Shown here: positions 12,201 through 27,200 of the stretch, piece by piece
Position numbering within the stretch: position 1 is the stretch's first letter
Layout of the letters: each line of letters begins with the position of its first letter
Assembly: GCA_013365325.1 (NCBI GenBank)
Contig: JABVXV010000143.1
Location: 84,625 to 148,624 of the forward strand
Reading direction: 5' to 3'
Length of the DNA: 64,000 nucleotides
Source: Dipetalonema caudispina
Taxonomy: Eukaryota > Nematoda > Chromadorea > Rhabditida > Onchocercidae
The notes under the pieces: model-generated
What the model was told of the DNA's origin: nothing
Seen by the model: the letters and a program-made list of their open reading frames with translations, nothing else
The model's database searches: none
Translations under genes and position numbers: made by a program

Positions 12201-15200
12201 TGAGTTTTGCATAGAGAATTCAATTTTTTTTCCAATTTTTTCGCTTTCTCTTTTGATTCCACAACTACTGAAAAATCTCGACGTTACATTACAGAAGAAA
12301 CAATCTCAACACTAAACGGTGCAACAGTCATCAGAGCGGTACAAAAAGAAAATACCTTAACTGAATCGATGAAAGTATTTGATCCGTTAGAAAATAGTTC
12401 ACAAGGAAGTGATACTATTCATGAGCAGGTGAAATGAAAATTTTAACCAATTTCTTAAAATATAACAAAAAAACTGACCAATTTTATTTAAATTTTGAAT
12501 AAAAATTGCTAATAAAATTCGATGATAAAATTGTTTTTGAATTAAGTAAGCGTCAAAAGAAAAGAGCAAAGAGATGAAAAGAGGAGAATGAAATGATATT
12601 TCATTAATTATCAAATAATTTCAATCTGATCTATTGCAGTCATTTATTGATCCACAAGAAGCAACGTACATGGACGTAGCTGTCATTCGTTGTCTTCTAA
12701 TTAAGCATTGGGCTGAAGATGGCGTTTATTGGGCAATAAAATATTTGTTGCATCGTTTATTTGAAATCAAAATGTATCGAAATTCACAAACTATCACGCA
12801 TCGTTCACGTGCTAATTCGGTGCCCAGTATTCCGCATTTGAAACTGTTCTCTGCCAGAATGGTCCAAGTTGTTCCAAATTTTAACATTTTATCTTTACTT
12901 TCATTTTAAATCATCCGTTTTTTTCGTCTTTTGGTTTAGGAAAATTACTATTATTCATAAATATTTTCATAAATGATGAAAAATTTTTGAAAATTTTAGA
13001 ATAATCGAAAAGCTTTGGGAAAAATTCAATATTGTCCTCCAGCTTGGGAAGATTTACAATTAGGAGATGTTGCCAAAAAGCTGGAAAAAAGCAAACATGA
13101 TAGGAGGCAACAGAAAGTTTCTTCTATTCGATCTGGCAAAAAGTATGCTTTCTTTTGATACTGTGCTTCAAGGTAATTAGCAAAGCCAACTTAAGGCCTA
13201 GGATTCTTACTGCTTTCTAAATATGCTTTATTATTTAAGAAGCTTCGTCCTGGCTCTGCTATTATGAGCTCTTCAAATACCATAACCTGCAGGAATCTTT
13301 TCTGCTTAAGATTTCTATAACCTGCGGGAATACTTTCTGGTTAACATGGAGTTCATAAGGCAAGTACAAATCGAAAAAGAATACATTTGAAGTGAATGAA
13401 ACTTAAAGTTGAAATTGAAGTTCGATTTGTAGACGATGTAGTTTGTCTTCTGATTCACTGCTACAAGTATCAGCATTATCAAAACAAAGTGGTATGATGA
13501 CATCAGGAAGCTCCTTCAAAAGTCATACTAGTCGTGGACATTTGGAACGAAATAGGTAAAAAGTCGTTTACTTTGCATTACACATAATCTGATTTGTTTA
13601 ATTTGAATTTTTTCAAAAATTCGAAATGACAAGATAGATTGGATATTTTTAATGCAATAAGAAATGAGAAAAGAGAATAGATTTAATTAAATGAGCAGAA
13701 TTCTTTCCGTTATTTCAGGCTAAAATATTTTACTAATGATATCACAACGTTTGTTTGCAGAAGTGATCCTTCGGCAACGAATTCATCTGATGGTCGTTCA
13801 ACGCGTGATACAAGAAGTGGTTCTGTGATCGGATTACCTAAACAAACTACTAGTGAACTTAACACTCGACATTTCTTTCCTGAGGTCTAGAGATCTGCAA
13901 ATCACACGTCCAAATTTCATGAATCATGAGCAAAATTCCCACTTTAATGAATTCGCTTTAGAAATTTAAATTTTAGAAATTTCAGAAAGGAATATTTGCA
14001 AATTGTACTCATTTTAATAGATGCCTAAATACATCATTGAAATTTATATAGCAGTTTAAATTTAGATCAAAATCAAATAAGGCTTTAATAAATAATAGAC
14101 ACTCATCATATTTCATTGAAAATAAGAATTCATACGAATTGAATTTTTTTGATTTTATTGAAATTATTTAAATTCCATTTCTCATTATGCATTCTATTTC
14201 TATTTTAGGCACTTGGAAGTACAAATTTTATCGAACAAAACGGACAAATCAGCTTTACCGTGTTATTGAAAGCAATTAACTTTGCCATCGAACGACGTTT
14301 CTCCGTTCGAATTTATGAATTGGCATTAAATGTTTGTGAAAGTTTGTTAGAAATGCCTGAGACGGAATTACAATCATTTTTCATTGATTGTATCAATATA
14401 GTACTTAGGTATTTCTCTTTTTCTTTTACATCCCTTTGGTACAGTAATTAATTCATAATCCTATCTTTTTCAGTATATCTTAATTAAAATGAATAGTTTT
14501 CATATTTTCTCGCTCTTTAATTAACTGATTAAAAAATATCCTATCTGTAGCCTGTTCTGTTGTAAAAGATATAGCAATGATTAGAGAACCGTACATATTA
14601 TCAGATATGACATTTGAATTGCTATTGTTTATCCTGCTAAAGATGTTTTATGAAATTCGACAAATAATTATCCGGAAGTTTTTCAGAACCTATTTATGGT
14701 TAGGTTGTCCACATGGATGTAATGATGGCTTACGCTCACAGCAGGGTGATTTCCTAAGAGTTAAAGCACGCACCATTCTTGCAATCATTTCTCATATCAA
14801 TCCGGAAATTTTTCGCAATTTATTAATTAGCCATATCGAAGAGTATAATGCGCAAATGTTAATTGATACATTGCATTCGGTAACCGGTTTCTGTAGATGT
14901 GGCGTAACCGGTTAGCACTTTTTTAGATGTTATTTCAAAAGTATTTAGATTAGCGTAAACAACTTATTTACCTAAGCAATGAGTACCATAATGTGTAGCA
15001 TAGGGTTTTTGGTACTATATGCTCCCTGACTTTGCCTTGACGTAAATGACGCAAACAAATACTTGTTTCCTTATACCATTATGATTCTTTATTGAAATTA
15101 CTTGAACGTACAATATCCTGTACTCCTTATTTATTCTAAAATTGATTGCAGAGAAACGATGTAAATTCTGTACCTGCATATGCCTTTCAAAATTGAATTT

Positions 15201-18200
15201 CGGTTTTGAAGATTATCAAAATTTCTTAAAATAAATTTTGATTTCATAGTTGTTTTTTTCCTGGAAATAAGTATCGAATAATTGCACTTCAGACACTTAC
15301 TTATAGCTGGAATTTATCGTACACGAAGCGGCTCATCACCACGTCGTCGAACTATTGTATCGGAATCCTCCTTACCATCATATGAAAATAATTTCAACGA
15401 AAGTTTGAAAGGAATTGAGGGAACGGTTATAAAGGTTATACTGAAGCCAGTAGTATCAAAATTGATGAATGCAATGAACGAACTTTTGCAACCGGAAAAT
15501 ATGGTTAGTTGTTAAGCTTGCAACATGCAAATTGCATGCCTCTACAAAATATTATTTCACAAAAATTGAAATAATTTTGTTTCCCTCCTGTTTTTATTTT
15601 ATATTTTATTGCATATTTGAAAAAGCAAACGTTTGCCTCTTTGCGTGGGATTGAAATATTTACAATTGTGCTATTTTTCTCTAACGATAAATATTGAAAT
15701 TGTGAGATTACTGTAAGATGAAGCAGGAATCCATCGAATTTCCGGCATATTAACATATTGGATCCTGTAGTATTCTATCATTTTCTGGTAAATTTCAGAG
15801 TTTGTATCAGGATGTACGCCTGTTTGTATCATTTATTCAAGAACAACATGGTAATTCATTTCGACGTGTAGGCTTAAGTGCCTTATTAGATGGACGACCA
15901 TCCGAAAATCAAAATCAATTCCTTGATGTGTAAGTTGTAAAATTTGGTATTAAAATTTGACTTAAAATAAAAATTTGATATCAAAAATATCACTGATTAT
16001 CTGAGAGAAAAAAGAAACAATTAATTCTTTTTTAGCGGTACGTCACAGCTGTATTCTTCCCGCCGGACATCCTTACTGTGTCCACTCCCTGAAATCTTTC
16101 TATCCGAACGAAATGCGAAATTCGCAAGCAACGATGACAACGAGTAATTATTAGTATAATATTATACTACACTTCTTTAGTGTCCTTCCTACATTTTTTC
16201 TTCTCTTCCCCTAACACTGCTTAATTAAAGTAATTGGTCTAATTTTCAAATCATTCCAAAATTCTCATATCCATTTAATCTTTACTCGTTGAACAAGAGA
16301 ACTTCTTTAACATTATTACTGACTTGTTCTGGAATGAATTAACATACCAAACTTAAGTTATCCGTATTTAGTCTATAAACACTTGTAGTTTTCTGCATAG
16401 TTCATAATAAATCGGATTGCCTGAAATTGTTCAGCTGTCCTGGTACACTCGAATAACATGTGAAATACAGTGTTAGCATCAGACAGATATGATCATAAAC
16501 CGTAAATTATGTCATTTTTCATTCCATCAATAAATGATTACAATATCGGTTTTAATTTGGCTGGAAACTCCTTTGTTCATCCATTTATTATTTCTTACTC
16601 AGTTTACTCCAAGATAACTCGATAAAGCTTAGTTTACTTTCGGATACCTCACGAGATATACCTGATGTGTTGGAATTTGATTCTTCAAAAGTATCAAAAA
16701 TAATATATGAAATGAATCGTTTTAAACTTCATCTTATTATCACTCTAATGAACATTTATTTCATTTTAAATTAAATTTGCTGTCCAATAATTTGTTCATT
16801 TCTCAAAATATTTGTTAGGCTTCGGATTCCTGAAAATATAAGAGCAGAAGGACACTGAAGAAGGATGGCATGTTTTTCAATGTTGTTTAGTTGAGTCATT
16901 CTGCGCACACACACACAAACACACACACACACACACGCACATGCACGAACGTGCACACACATACCTATTCGCAAGGATAATTAAATTAATTAACAAATTC
17001 ATATACTTGCATGTTTCATGTACTAAAAAGAAGAAAAAAATTGTTCATGGTAATAATATTTTCATTTTTTCTTTGTTAATATATTTTTCGTTTTGTTTGA
17101 ATAGAATGGGTCTTTCGACAGTTTCATTTATATATTTTGTGAAATTTCGGCCATTGAAGTTAAAGAGATTGCTTTCCCGTTGTTTTTTTTTTTTTTTTAT
17201 TATCACTTTTTTGAGTACTTATATTTGAATTTTTCAGTTTCGTGAAATTAATTAAAACTAATTGTATTGCTTGAGTTGCTTATTTTTTTCACTTATTTTA
17301 TTTAATACAGCATAGATAGTAATACTAATAATGCTAACTCATACACTAATAGTTTATGTAAGCAATTTATGCAAATCAATTTTGTCAATAACAATAATAA
17401 TTGATAATATTTAATTAAAATTTCAATCCTAAATATTAAAGTTAGAAATGGAAAAAGGATCAAATTTGATAAAAAAATGAGCCAGTTTCATTACTTAGTT
17501 TAAAATGGAAAAATATTTAACTAGCATTATAAGTGAGCCAATAAGTAACCATGAATTAGTGACAACAAATTATTCACCAATTTTTCGCAAGAAATTATCT
17601 GAATTTATCGTTTTCTTCATTGAAAATTAATACCTCAAAATATGACACTATTAATTTAGGATGATAATATTAGTGATTTAAGATACCACTACAAATAATA
17701 CTAATGTTGGCAATACAAGAATTAAAAAAGTATTTTTGTCTGAATAGATTTTGTAAATTTTAATTTTCATAATTTTGAAATTTCATATCTTTAAACATTG
17801 AACTGCAAATGCAAGTGTTTCAGTATATTTTGAAAATTGCTTGCTATCCTTCGTAAAAAGTTTCTTGTTTCACCACTCATTTCACACTATATTTCACATA
17901 TAGTTTCATGCAGGTAACTTGCAGAATTTGCATATTAATCTTAATGCATTTTTTAGAATTGAAGTAAAATCGGATAATAATAGCGAAGATGAAAGTATAC
18001 GTTCAAGCATTAGCGGTACAGCAACATTGGTACATACACGTGAATCCGCTTCTCTAAGAAGAGGATTATTTAAAAGACGTGAAAAAGTATTTGTTAATTT
18101 ATTTGCAGATATTATTTAGTTGCAAATTAGAGCCATTTTACTAAACTTGTAATGAATTCTCTACCAATCTACATTAAGTTAACATTAACTTTTTAATATT

Positions 18201-21200
18201 TGATAGAGAAAAAAACTAAAAAACATCAGTTAAATTAAATTTAATATATATTACTAATGGAATGCGATATATTTCCCCACTTTATTTCCACGCTTTTTTT
18301 TAAAAGCGAGAACTATAACATATTATTAGTGTTATCATATTAATATTACAATTACACGTCGTACGTGTACCAGTATGTGTATAATAAGTTTGCGGATGAT
18401 ATGTAGTTCCACCGTCTTTACTATTTATCACTAAGTTAGAGATAATTGATAGATGATATTGCATCTAATTTTGTAAAAAAAAAACTCATTACTGATGGGA
18501 TTTATTAAATTCAAATTTACACTTAAATTAGACAGCAGCAATTTCTACTGTTATCTTATCAAGGTATGCCCTTGTCTTAGTTACAGGTTTCGAATACCGA
18601 TGATAGCGATTTGGATTCCTCACCTTCTACTCCAAGAAATGTGCAAACAAGTGATGAAGTAACCAATACAAGTTTATCGGCTTCACCTTTACTACCTCTC
18701 AACGTTGTAAAGAAGAGAAGTGGCGGCAAGCTTCATTTCGGTAAATGATAATTAAAAAAATTTCTACAAATTTCACCCTCATTTAAACATTTCTTTTTTT
18801 ACCAGGTCTAACTAGACGTCACGTGGTCAAAATTTGAGATAATTTTGATAACATGATGACATAAGTAGCATCACAGGAAGCACTCCTGAAACCATAAACC
18901 GGTGAATAAATTAGTCAGAGGCATTCATATTCTAATTGGATAGAATCAGCAATTTGTAAAAACTAATGTCTTAAGTTTTTTTTCTCACAAAATATATATC
19001 TTAGCTTAGTTCTGCCATCACCAGGAAGTTATATTGGATCTTAGGTCAAAATGATTTTCATAGTTTTTTCAATCAATGCATAGTAATAATTTTTTTGTAT
19101 AATTGAATAATTGTTGACCGGTCTTTCCGCACTCCACTTAGTTTTAAATTAATTCAATTATGAAGAAAAACATTGACGACCTCTTCTTCTCCAGCAACCC
19201 GAAATGCCTATAATTAATTATTATTAGTTATAATTATTATTAATCATTATTATTGGTGTTATTATTAGTATTACTTTCTTCATTTAGCTCTGAACTTGTT
19301 AAAATCAGTACGGGCTGATAATAATGATGATATTGGTTCAGATGTCGAAATAAATGACGATGACAAAAGTCAGGTGATTAAAAGCTTTCAAACTTTATAT
19401 CAGAATTAAACAGAATATATTGCTCATTTAAATATTCAGCATGTTGTAAATTGTTAATTCCAACAATTCTAATTGATTTAATTTAATATAGCTTCACTGA
19501 ATTTGATGTAGACAATTTTTCACCACTTTTTAAATTACATTTATAACTTTTATATGCAATTGAAATATTATTCATTTGTTTTGAATGTACATCGAGCATT
19601 TTGGCAACTAATGATAATCTAACTAATTACTCAATTAAACAAAGTAGTTTAGATGTTATTCAGCTGTATCCGGGATCACTCAAGTTTAAACAATCAAATC
19701 TCTTACTGATTAATTATAAATATATCGGAGAAATGTTAACCTTATAAAAAGATACAAAAAAAGTTAGGGAAAAAATTATCCCACGCATTGCAATTCATCA
19801 CCACAGAAAAGTGTCGTATTTTGTCAATAAATTTGTCGAAAAATAATGCTCGAAATAAGAATAAGTTTTAACTAGAATTTTAGTTTTTAATTAAAATTAG
19901 TTTTCAGTTATAATAGAATTCTCAATCAATATTTCAAGAATTTATTAAAACCTAAAATATATTGCTTACTTGTGAGATATAATTTTGCGCCATTTTTCTT
20001 CATTTAGCAATTTTTTAAAGTTCTATACTTTCACTGTTTTGCACGCTCAGAATGGAACTTTAACGCACGAAGAACGTCGTTCGAAGGGTCTAACTGTGCA
20101 GAAATCGCCCTCGTCGAAAATTTTCATAGCACATCAAAAGTCTATCGAGTCCGTGGATGACAAACAAGGTTTCAAATTTTTGTCCAACAGTTTACTTTAT
20201 AGTCTGAAATAAGAAACTTCAAATTTTATTTAAATTGCGGTTGTGATATCGTCTGATACATTTTTTAAAATCTCAGCTAGAAGAAAGTCCCCTAATTTTT
20301 AAATTATAAGAACGAATAGAATTCTTACAAGCCTTTTCCTCGAAGCGGACTAAAGAAAAATTTATTATTTTTCGGATTTCTTTGATTCCAGAGCTATTAC
20401 ATCCGAGACGAGCCTCTCTAGCAAATCTAAATCTTCCATCACGCAAATTTGTCAATTTACGCGGTATCCAAGAAGGTGTACGTCGTTTTTCGTTTTTCCT
20501 TGAAACATGCCGTCCGGGAAGCTATCCGGATGCTCCACTTCTAGCTGCATTATTGGATTTGAAATCTCCTGTACTTGCAAGAGCTTCGCTTCTTCTCGAA
20601 TGTGCTCTCTTTGTTCATCGATGCAATAAAGGTATGATATTAATATGTAAATTATCTTAAGCTATTAGTGATTAAAGTATTAAAAGAAAATCTGTAAAAT
20701 TTAAATTTAGGAGATTGGCCCGAATGGATACGTTCAAATAACGCATGTCAATTAAGTGCTTTCGTTGTTGGAAATACTTTTGGAAATCGTGGCACGCCAA
20801 GCGCAACACGTCGCATGCACATGATGCAACGTGCTGCTGCACGCTGTTTCTATGATTGGGGATGTCAGGTTTGATGAACTGTTTTTTGAAAAGTTAACAT
20901 GTCGTTTTTAAATTTATGTTAGTTAGCCATTTCATTTGAAATTGTAATGCAGGAACTTTTGACTGGGGTTTGATTTTAATTAACTAGTTTAATTGATGGT
21001 GTATTTCAGTTTTTACTGTTTATCATCTTCAAATAATTTAGCTCGGTGAACGAATTTATAAAATTATGGAAACTAATGGAGCAATGCTCAATAAAACTCC
21101 ATCCAAAAAGACTGAGTTAAATCGACGCGAACTTGTCATACATGATAATTTAGAAGATTTCTTCGATGAAGGTTTCCATTTTTGCAGTTAAACTTAAAGC

Positions 21201-24200
21201 AATTCTCTATTTCAAATTTCAATTGCTGAAAGTAATGGAAAAAATTGCATATAATCATCATAAGGATTACTCTAGAAAAATACTCGGGAAGATTTTTTTA
21301 AAGAAGAATGAAAAATTGCAGGAATTGTAAATGACGAAAGTGGTGAGTGCTGTCCACCAGCTATTTTATTTCTGGCGTGTCTTTTACTCAACGAAATCAC
21401 TGCCTTCTTGAGAGAAACATTTCAGGTTCGAATTTTCCCTTACTGATCATATCAATGATTATAATAAAGAAATGAGAAAGTGCTCAACATTTTTTATTCC
21501 TTTTAATAGTTTGAAATTGATGGAATTGATTTTATTGGAATATTCTATTCAAATTACCATAAATAGTTTTAAATATCTTTCCATTGTAACATAGTAAGAA
21601 TTTCACTTCACTTAAAACTTGATATAATATTTTGCTGAATTTAAGACAATACCACGTTCTCGAGGTAACAAAGGAGCTAGCGCAGGTACGTCAAATTTTG
21701 ATAAATTAATGTCAAGTCGGCGTTGGTCTATTCTTTCAAACACGTTCAGCTCACAGCAACAACAGCCAACAGCAAGCAGCATACAAAGCATTACGGACGT
21801 CAATCTATCAATTCATCGTAACATATTTTTTTTATTTCAAATTAAATTCATTAAAATATATAAGATATTTAAAATAGCTTTAGATTTCCGTGAACTTTTA
21901 TGCCCGTTACATTTGCTTAATTTTACATTCCTTCTTTGGTTAATTAAATACATTGCTTAGCAACTAATAATTGTTGCACTGAGAAGTGACAATAGCAAGA
22001 AGTAATAGTAGAATCAACAAATTATGTTGGTTGAAATTGCTAACATAATAAGTAACACAATAATTCATTAATTACTTTAACTATCGTCTATAATTTGTAG
22101 AAGGTGATCGTCGAATCAGTTTATCTACAAATGAAGAAAATTCATCCCGAAGTTCACATGAACATACCGAAGAGATTGTACAACAAAGTGATAAAAAAGG
22201 TTTGCATAATTGCGGTAATAAAATTCCTTAGTAATAAACTATCGCTTAAGGCTAAAATTTGCTGCTTACATAATTTCAATTGCTTGCTAAACTTTATTGT
22301 GAGCATACCTCTGATCTGTGATGACACAAATGATAGAATGTTTGATTGGTTGTCTTATTTTGATAAGCAAACTATTAGGTAATTTGAATTCAATGGACAT
22401 AGTCGCCTTTCAACATCGTACAGCACATTGTATAAAATGAAGCAAATTTTCGGTGTAAAAGTGACCCCCCACAGATGCGAATGGTGACCGATTGACGCGT
22501 TGCACCGATGGTGAACGTCTTATTTCGCTAAGCGATCAACACCTTGCGTGTAAAAAGAGATCATGCTATGAACGAAAATCCGGGGAAAATTGTCCACAAG
22601 TGAGGCGCTCCCATACATTAACTGTTCCAACACATTCAATGGTCATCACTGCAATTGTTTCGAAATCAGGTTTTGAAAAAAAAAGCTATAAAAATTGTCC
22701 CTCTCTTCTCTCTCTCTCTCTCTCTCTCTCTCCTTTCTTTCTCCTTCTTTCTCTCTAAAAACAAATTATTTATGCTATCGTTTCGTTTTTCAATTTTGAT
22801 TTTTAAATTCTTCGGAATGTTCAATTTTTAATTTTGAAAACTAATATGGTGAAAATTTTGTTTGTTTTTGATAAAAATGCCAAAAATTGTATCAGTGAGA
22901 AGGAATTAATATTAATGATTCAACAGGTTGATAACATGTAACACGTCTTCTGGATAAAATATCTCGTAGAAAATTAAAACAAGGTGAATTTCAGGTGAAT
23001 TAATTAATTTTGTTAAACAATGGGATGAAAAAAGATAAAGGATGAAGTTTTAATCATAATGCTGTAGGAGTAATTTCAGAGAACTGATTATTTTAGATTA
23101 TAGAACATACTTTTCATCCAAATTTATTTCTCCACCTATTAAAGGATTGGGAAATATTTTTAGAAAAATCAATATTGGTCTCTTTTTTAATTCAACTTCA
23201 TTCAAATAGCACTAATTATGTTATTAGTAGTATTATTACCAGCAATTTAATTTAATTTAATTCAAGTGTAAACATAATTTTATTGTGTTTTCTGAGCAAA
23301 AACAAAGATAAAATTAATGAAACAAAAAATTTTTCCCGAAATTTGCTTATACTTTGTTGTTTCATAATTTCTGTTTTTTTTCTTGAAATAGAGCAGATAA
23401 TTTAATGTTAGATTTTTTTATATATATATTAAGATAAAAGATGTATTTTTTGCATAGAGGGAGAGAGAAAGAGTTTCATCATTGGGAATTTTTTCATTTT
23501 TTTTCTTTTTAGTTTAAGAATTTAAGAACTGATAAAATGCTTCTTTTCTTTTTCTTTTAATTTTTCATCAAAATATGTCATGACTTGCTTCTGTGGCTTA
23601 ACAGGAAGAATTCTCCTGCTTAAATCGTTCCATCTAAGTAATTCTATCGATGAATCCTATTGTTTGATTCTGTCTTTTCCTAATACTTTTCCTGGAAAAC
23701 TTAAATTAAATGCAAAAGGAAAAAATACGAAAATGAAATCAGATCAACTCTCAATAGCAATTTACATCGTCCCTTCACGGTTTTAACAAATATATTTCAA
23801 ATCCAGAATTTTTCGGGAATATAAAGGAAAGTAGGATCGAAAAAGTTATAATCGTAACATCTATGCGTATTTTTCTTTCATCATTTTGTTTTTATGGTTT
23901 ATTCTGGATGCGTACTTTAAACCAGTCGTGTTTATTTGTTTGCTTTTTTTTGTTTACTTTTTTCATCCTTTAATTTTTCCTTCCTCTTAAAATAGTTGTT
24001 TATGTTACACATTAACGGTTCTTTTTTTTTATTGCTTAATAATTCTTTTCTTTGTTTTTTAGAATCGATTATTTACTGTAAATATAATTTTGAAAAGCTT
24101 GTTTACCCTGAGTTATGTCATCATAGAGAGGATATTCTCCTTCATTAGTATGAAATGGAAAATGAGCATTTCATTTTCAACCGTCGATTATCCAACGGTT

Positions 24201-27200
24201 GATTTGAATTTGCGTAATTGCTACGCTACGTTATGCAAGAAATGCTAATAATAAATATAATTTATGTACTAAAATAGAAAATTCTGATAGGATGAAAGAA
24301 TCTTTCAAATTGATTTTATAACTTTCTTATTAATCGAAACTAGTATTTTATAATGCATACAAATAGATGACGATGAAAATATTTGATAAGAAAATAATAT
24401 TTGTAAATCTTGCAACTTTTTAACTAAAATTTTTCAATATTACTTTCTCTTTTTTCTCAGCCCGACGATTAGCGCAGGGTCGTCAACGATTGTTCAAGTA
24501 TGGTTCATCATCCAATACATCATCGCAACCGCTTGAAACAAATGAGAAAATCCATCGATCTACAAAGTATGAAATATCTAAATAGCTATTTAATCTTCAA
24601 CTGATTCTTTTATATCAATCGTCACAGTATCACCAAACTTCTAATAGAATGATTTGACTCACTTTTTAGTTTGTTAATTTTATTACTAAATTACCGATTT
24701 TTATTTGCCTTCCAAATGGATAGAAGTTTCTTACTTATACTAAATATTAGTGTAGTGAAATATGAAGAATTTGAAAGCTATCATTCACCATCAGCTAACT
24801 GATTGATATCACCTATTGTAAAATAATTTGATTTATTATTTTCTTGAAAGAAAAGAATCCGTCACTAAATTAATGATCTATGAATTATATCAATTCGCTC
24901 ATTATCCTGTCACGCTTCTAGAAATTGGAATTAATATTTCTTATCAAATACTGGAAATTAGCCATTACATTTGCTTCTGAACAAAATATAAATTATTTGG
25001 TGCATCTCATCATATGGAGTACTTTACGTATTAGTATTCATTAAAATTTAAATATAAATAGCAGTAGCATTGGATATTATTGTGGAAATGAATTTTGTGA
25101 TTTATCGACACTTTTACTTTCATAAAGCATGCAAATTTGCTTTGATTTTATTTTCAATTATATAAATAATTTCGTTTGAAGAAATCATCATTCGTAATTT
25201 TGCTAATATTACCGACTTTGCAGAAATCTAAAATCTCCACGAAATGCACAAATTGACGATGGAAAAGATGGAATTGGTGAAATAAGTGAGTAATTTATGT
25301 TATTTACTTTTAATTGGCTTTTTAAATTGTCTTTTCAAACTTTAGCGAGATGACAACGATATTTCAGTCTATTCCTTTCACTTGAATTCAGTTTGATTTT
25401 TAAAATGGTCCATGTTCCTGAAAAAAGCGAAATTTTTTTATTTCCAAACGATTACCAAACAAATCATTTTGTATGACTTTATATTTTTGCTTCTGTCAGT
25501 AAACTTTTAAAATTGGGCCTTTCACTATTCATGGGCGATACCGCTTCTCATATCAACAAAATCTGCAGTGATTCTTATGATATCACATTTCCAATTATCT
25601 TTTGACTTAGGAAGTATGCATTACTTGCGGCACAAGAAAATTATAAGTTTTATTTGGAAATCATTAATTTCATTTATTAGATATCAACTTCCTAACACAA
25701 TTTGGAAGGGAGTATGGATATCTAGAAATCTAAAATGAAATCTGATTCAGTTTAATGTTTTCTCCATTATGTTTAAATCATTGCACCGATACTTAATATA
25801 CTCACCTTTCATATTAATGATTTAATTATTAATTAAGATAATTACAAATTACTACTATGAAAATGATTGTATTAATTTTTACCGGGATCAGATTTATTTC
25901 AATTCTTTCTCTTAACTTTGTCAGTACGATTTGTCGAATATCCCAAGAATTGATAAAATATGGAGAAAGCAAGTTTGAAGTTTGTTGATCTTCGAATTAT
26001 GAACTTAGTGACTGAAGGATATGGAGGAAGTATTGTGGGTAGAAGAAAATTATAGGCCGTTTATTATTCATTTTCTGAAGTTGATCTTCTAAAATTACCA
26101 CCAGTTGAATTTTAGCACTACCAACTACTATACTGCCAGCAATTGGAGGAGGATGGATGGAAGGCATACGAGATGGTCTAAAACAATCGAATGAAACAGT
26201 GATATCACCGGAAAATGGATCAAAGATAAGTATGATAACACCGATGCCGTCATCAACACAGGATAGCATATCGCGACCAACCGTAACATGCTATCAGCAA
26301 TCACAGACAAATTTTGATGAAGACGAAGAACTGATGTTTAGAAATTTTCCTTGGTTAAAGGTTCAGATTTTCATAATTTAACTTTCATAACTTTAAACTA
26401 AAGTAATTTAATAATGGCAAAATTAGATTCTGTATTGATCAAAAAAGAAATATATCCAATAATGATAATATTGAGGTCTAAATTCTTTAATAATTCGTAC
26501 TCATGAATGTAAGGGAAAGACTTCGTATGTCAGAACATGACTATATTTGACGTATAGTTACGTTAGTAGATTATTACGTAGTTCTTAACAGAATTAAAAT
26601 TACAGATGATAATTAAAATGGCAAATTCGTTTAATTTATCATGTAATCACGAACGTTTCTGCCATCCGTGGTGCTTTGAAAGAGTCTATCGACAATGTTA
26701 CCGCTTAACAGAAGCACTTCGAAAAGTATATGGTGAAGATTTACCACCTCTTGGACATCTCGATAAGCGTAAAGCGATGACCGATGCATGGATTAATCGC
26801 CATGAAAATGTGAAAAAAGTGTGGGACTTTTATTGTTGTCGTTCTTTGTTAAAATGAACTTATAGTTTTAAAATCTATTCAATTAATTTTGCAGTAATTT
26901 GCTTGACATATAGTAAAATATTATAAGGTAAACTTTAGTCTGATTATGATACTATTTAGGAGGATTACTGTACGCTTCCCTTAATACTTTAACAAATGAG
27001 TAGATTGGATTAAATTCGACATTGAACGGAATAGATTTAGTTTGATAGTTACAACAATGCTTTGCATAACATTATCGTCATTGAAAGAGATTTTCGCCAA
27101 CAAATTCATCCATTTTTCGACATTACAGGCGACACAACGGCTTTCCGGATTATTCGGAGCTCGTCGAGAAAATGCTGCTGTCCGGCAAGGTGCAATACTC

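Larger units (their letters stand above)
6259..14408 (+). other. unc-80: unc-80 exon map, part 1 (exons 1-16, N-terminal third)
   Basis: Exons: 6259-6434, 6698-6746, 7085-7204, 7450-7587, 10021-10200, 10354-10474, 10749-10984, 11141-11267, 11480-11661, 11994-12171, 12295-12428, 12640-12861, 13000-13142, 13433-13555, 13761-13884 and 14209-14408. Each boundary has a GT donor and AG acceptor and joins in phase. Exons 1-6 (residues 1 to about 260) are the conserved N-terminal UNC80 domain. Exons 7-11 and 13-15 are low-complexity, Ser/Gln/Lys-rich linkers, including five glutamines in a row in exon 7. Exon 10 carries a Cys/His cluster. Exon 12 returns to strong family similarity. The 2.4 kb intron 7588-10020 shows no further exon that I can recognise. 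Confidence 0.8.

Noticed and set aside
16771..16974. Cys/Val-rich - strand frame
   Set aside because: It reads through the CA microsatellite; repeat artefact.
22104..22382. 92-codon frame over unc-80 exon 30
   Set aside because: The frame shifted by one gives DRRISLSTNEENSSRSS, which matches UNC80 and joins both neighbours in phase; the longer frame is a shadow.
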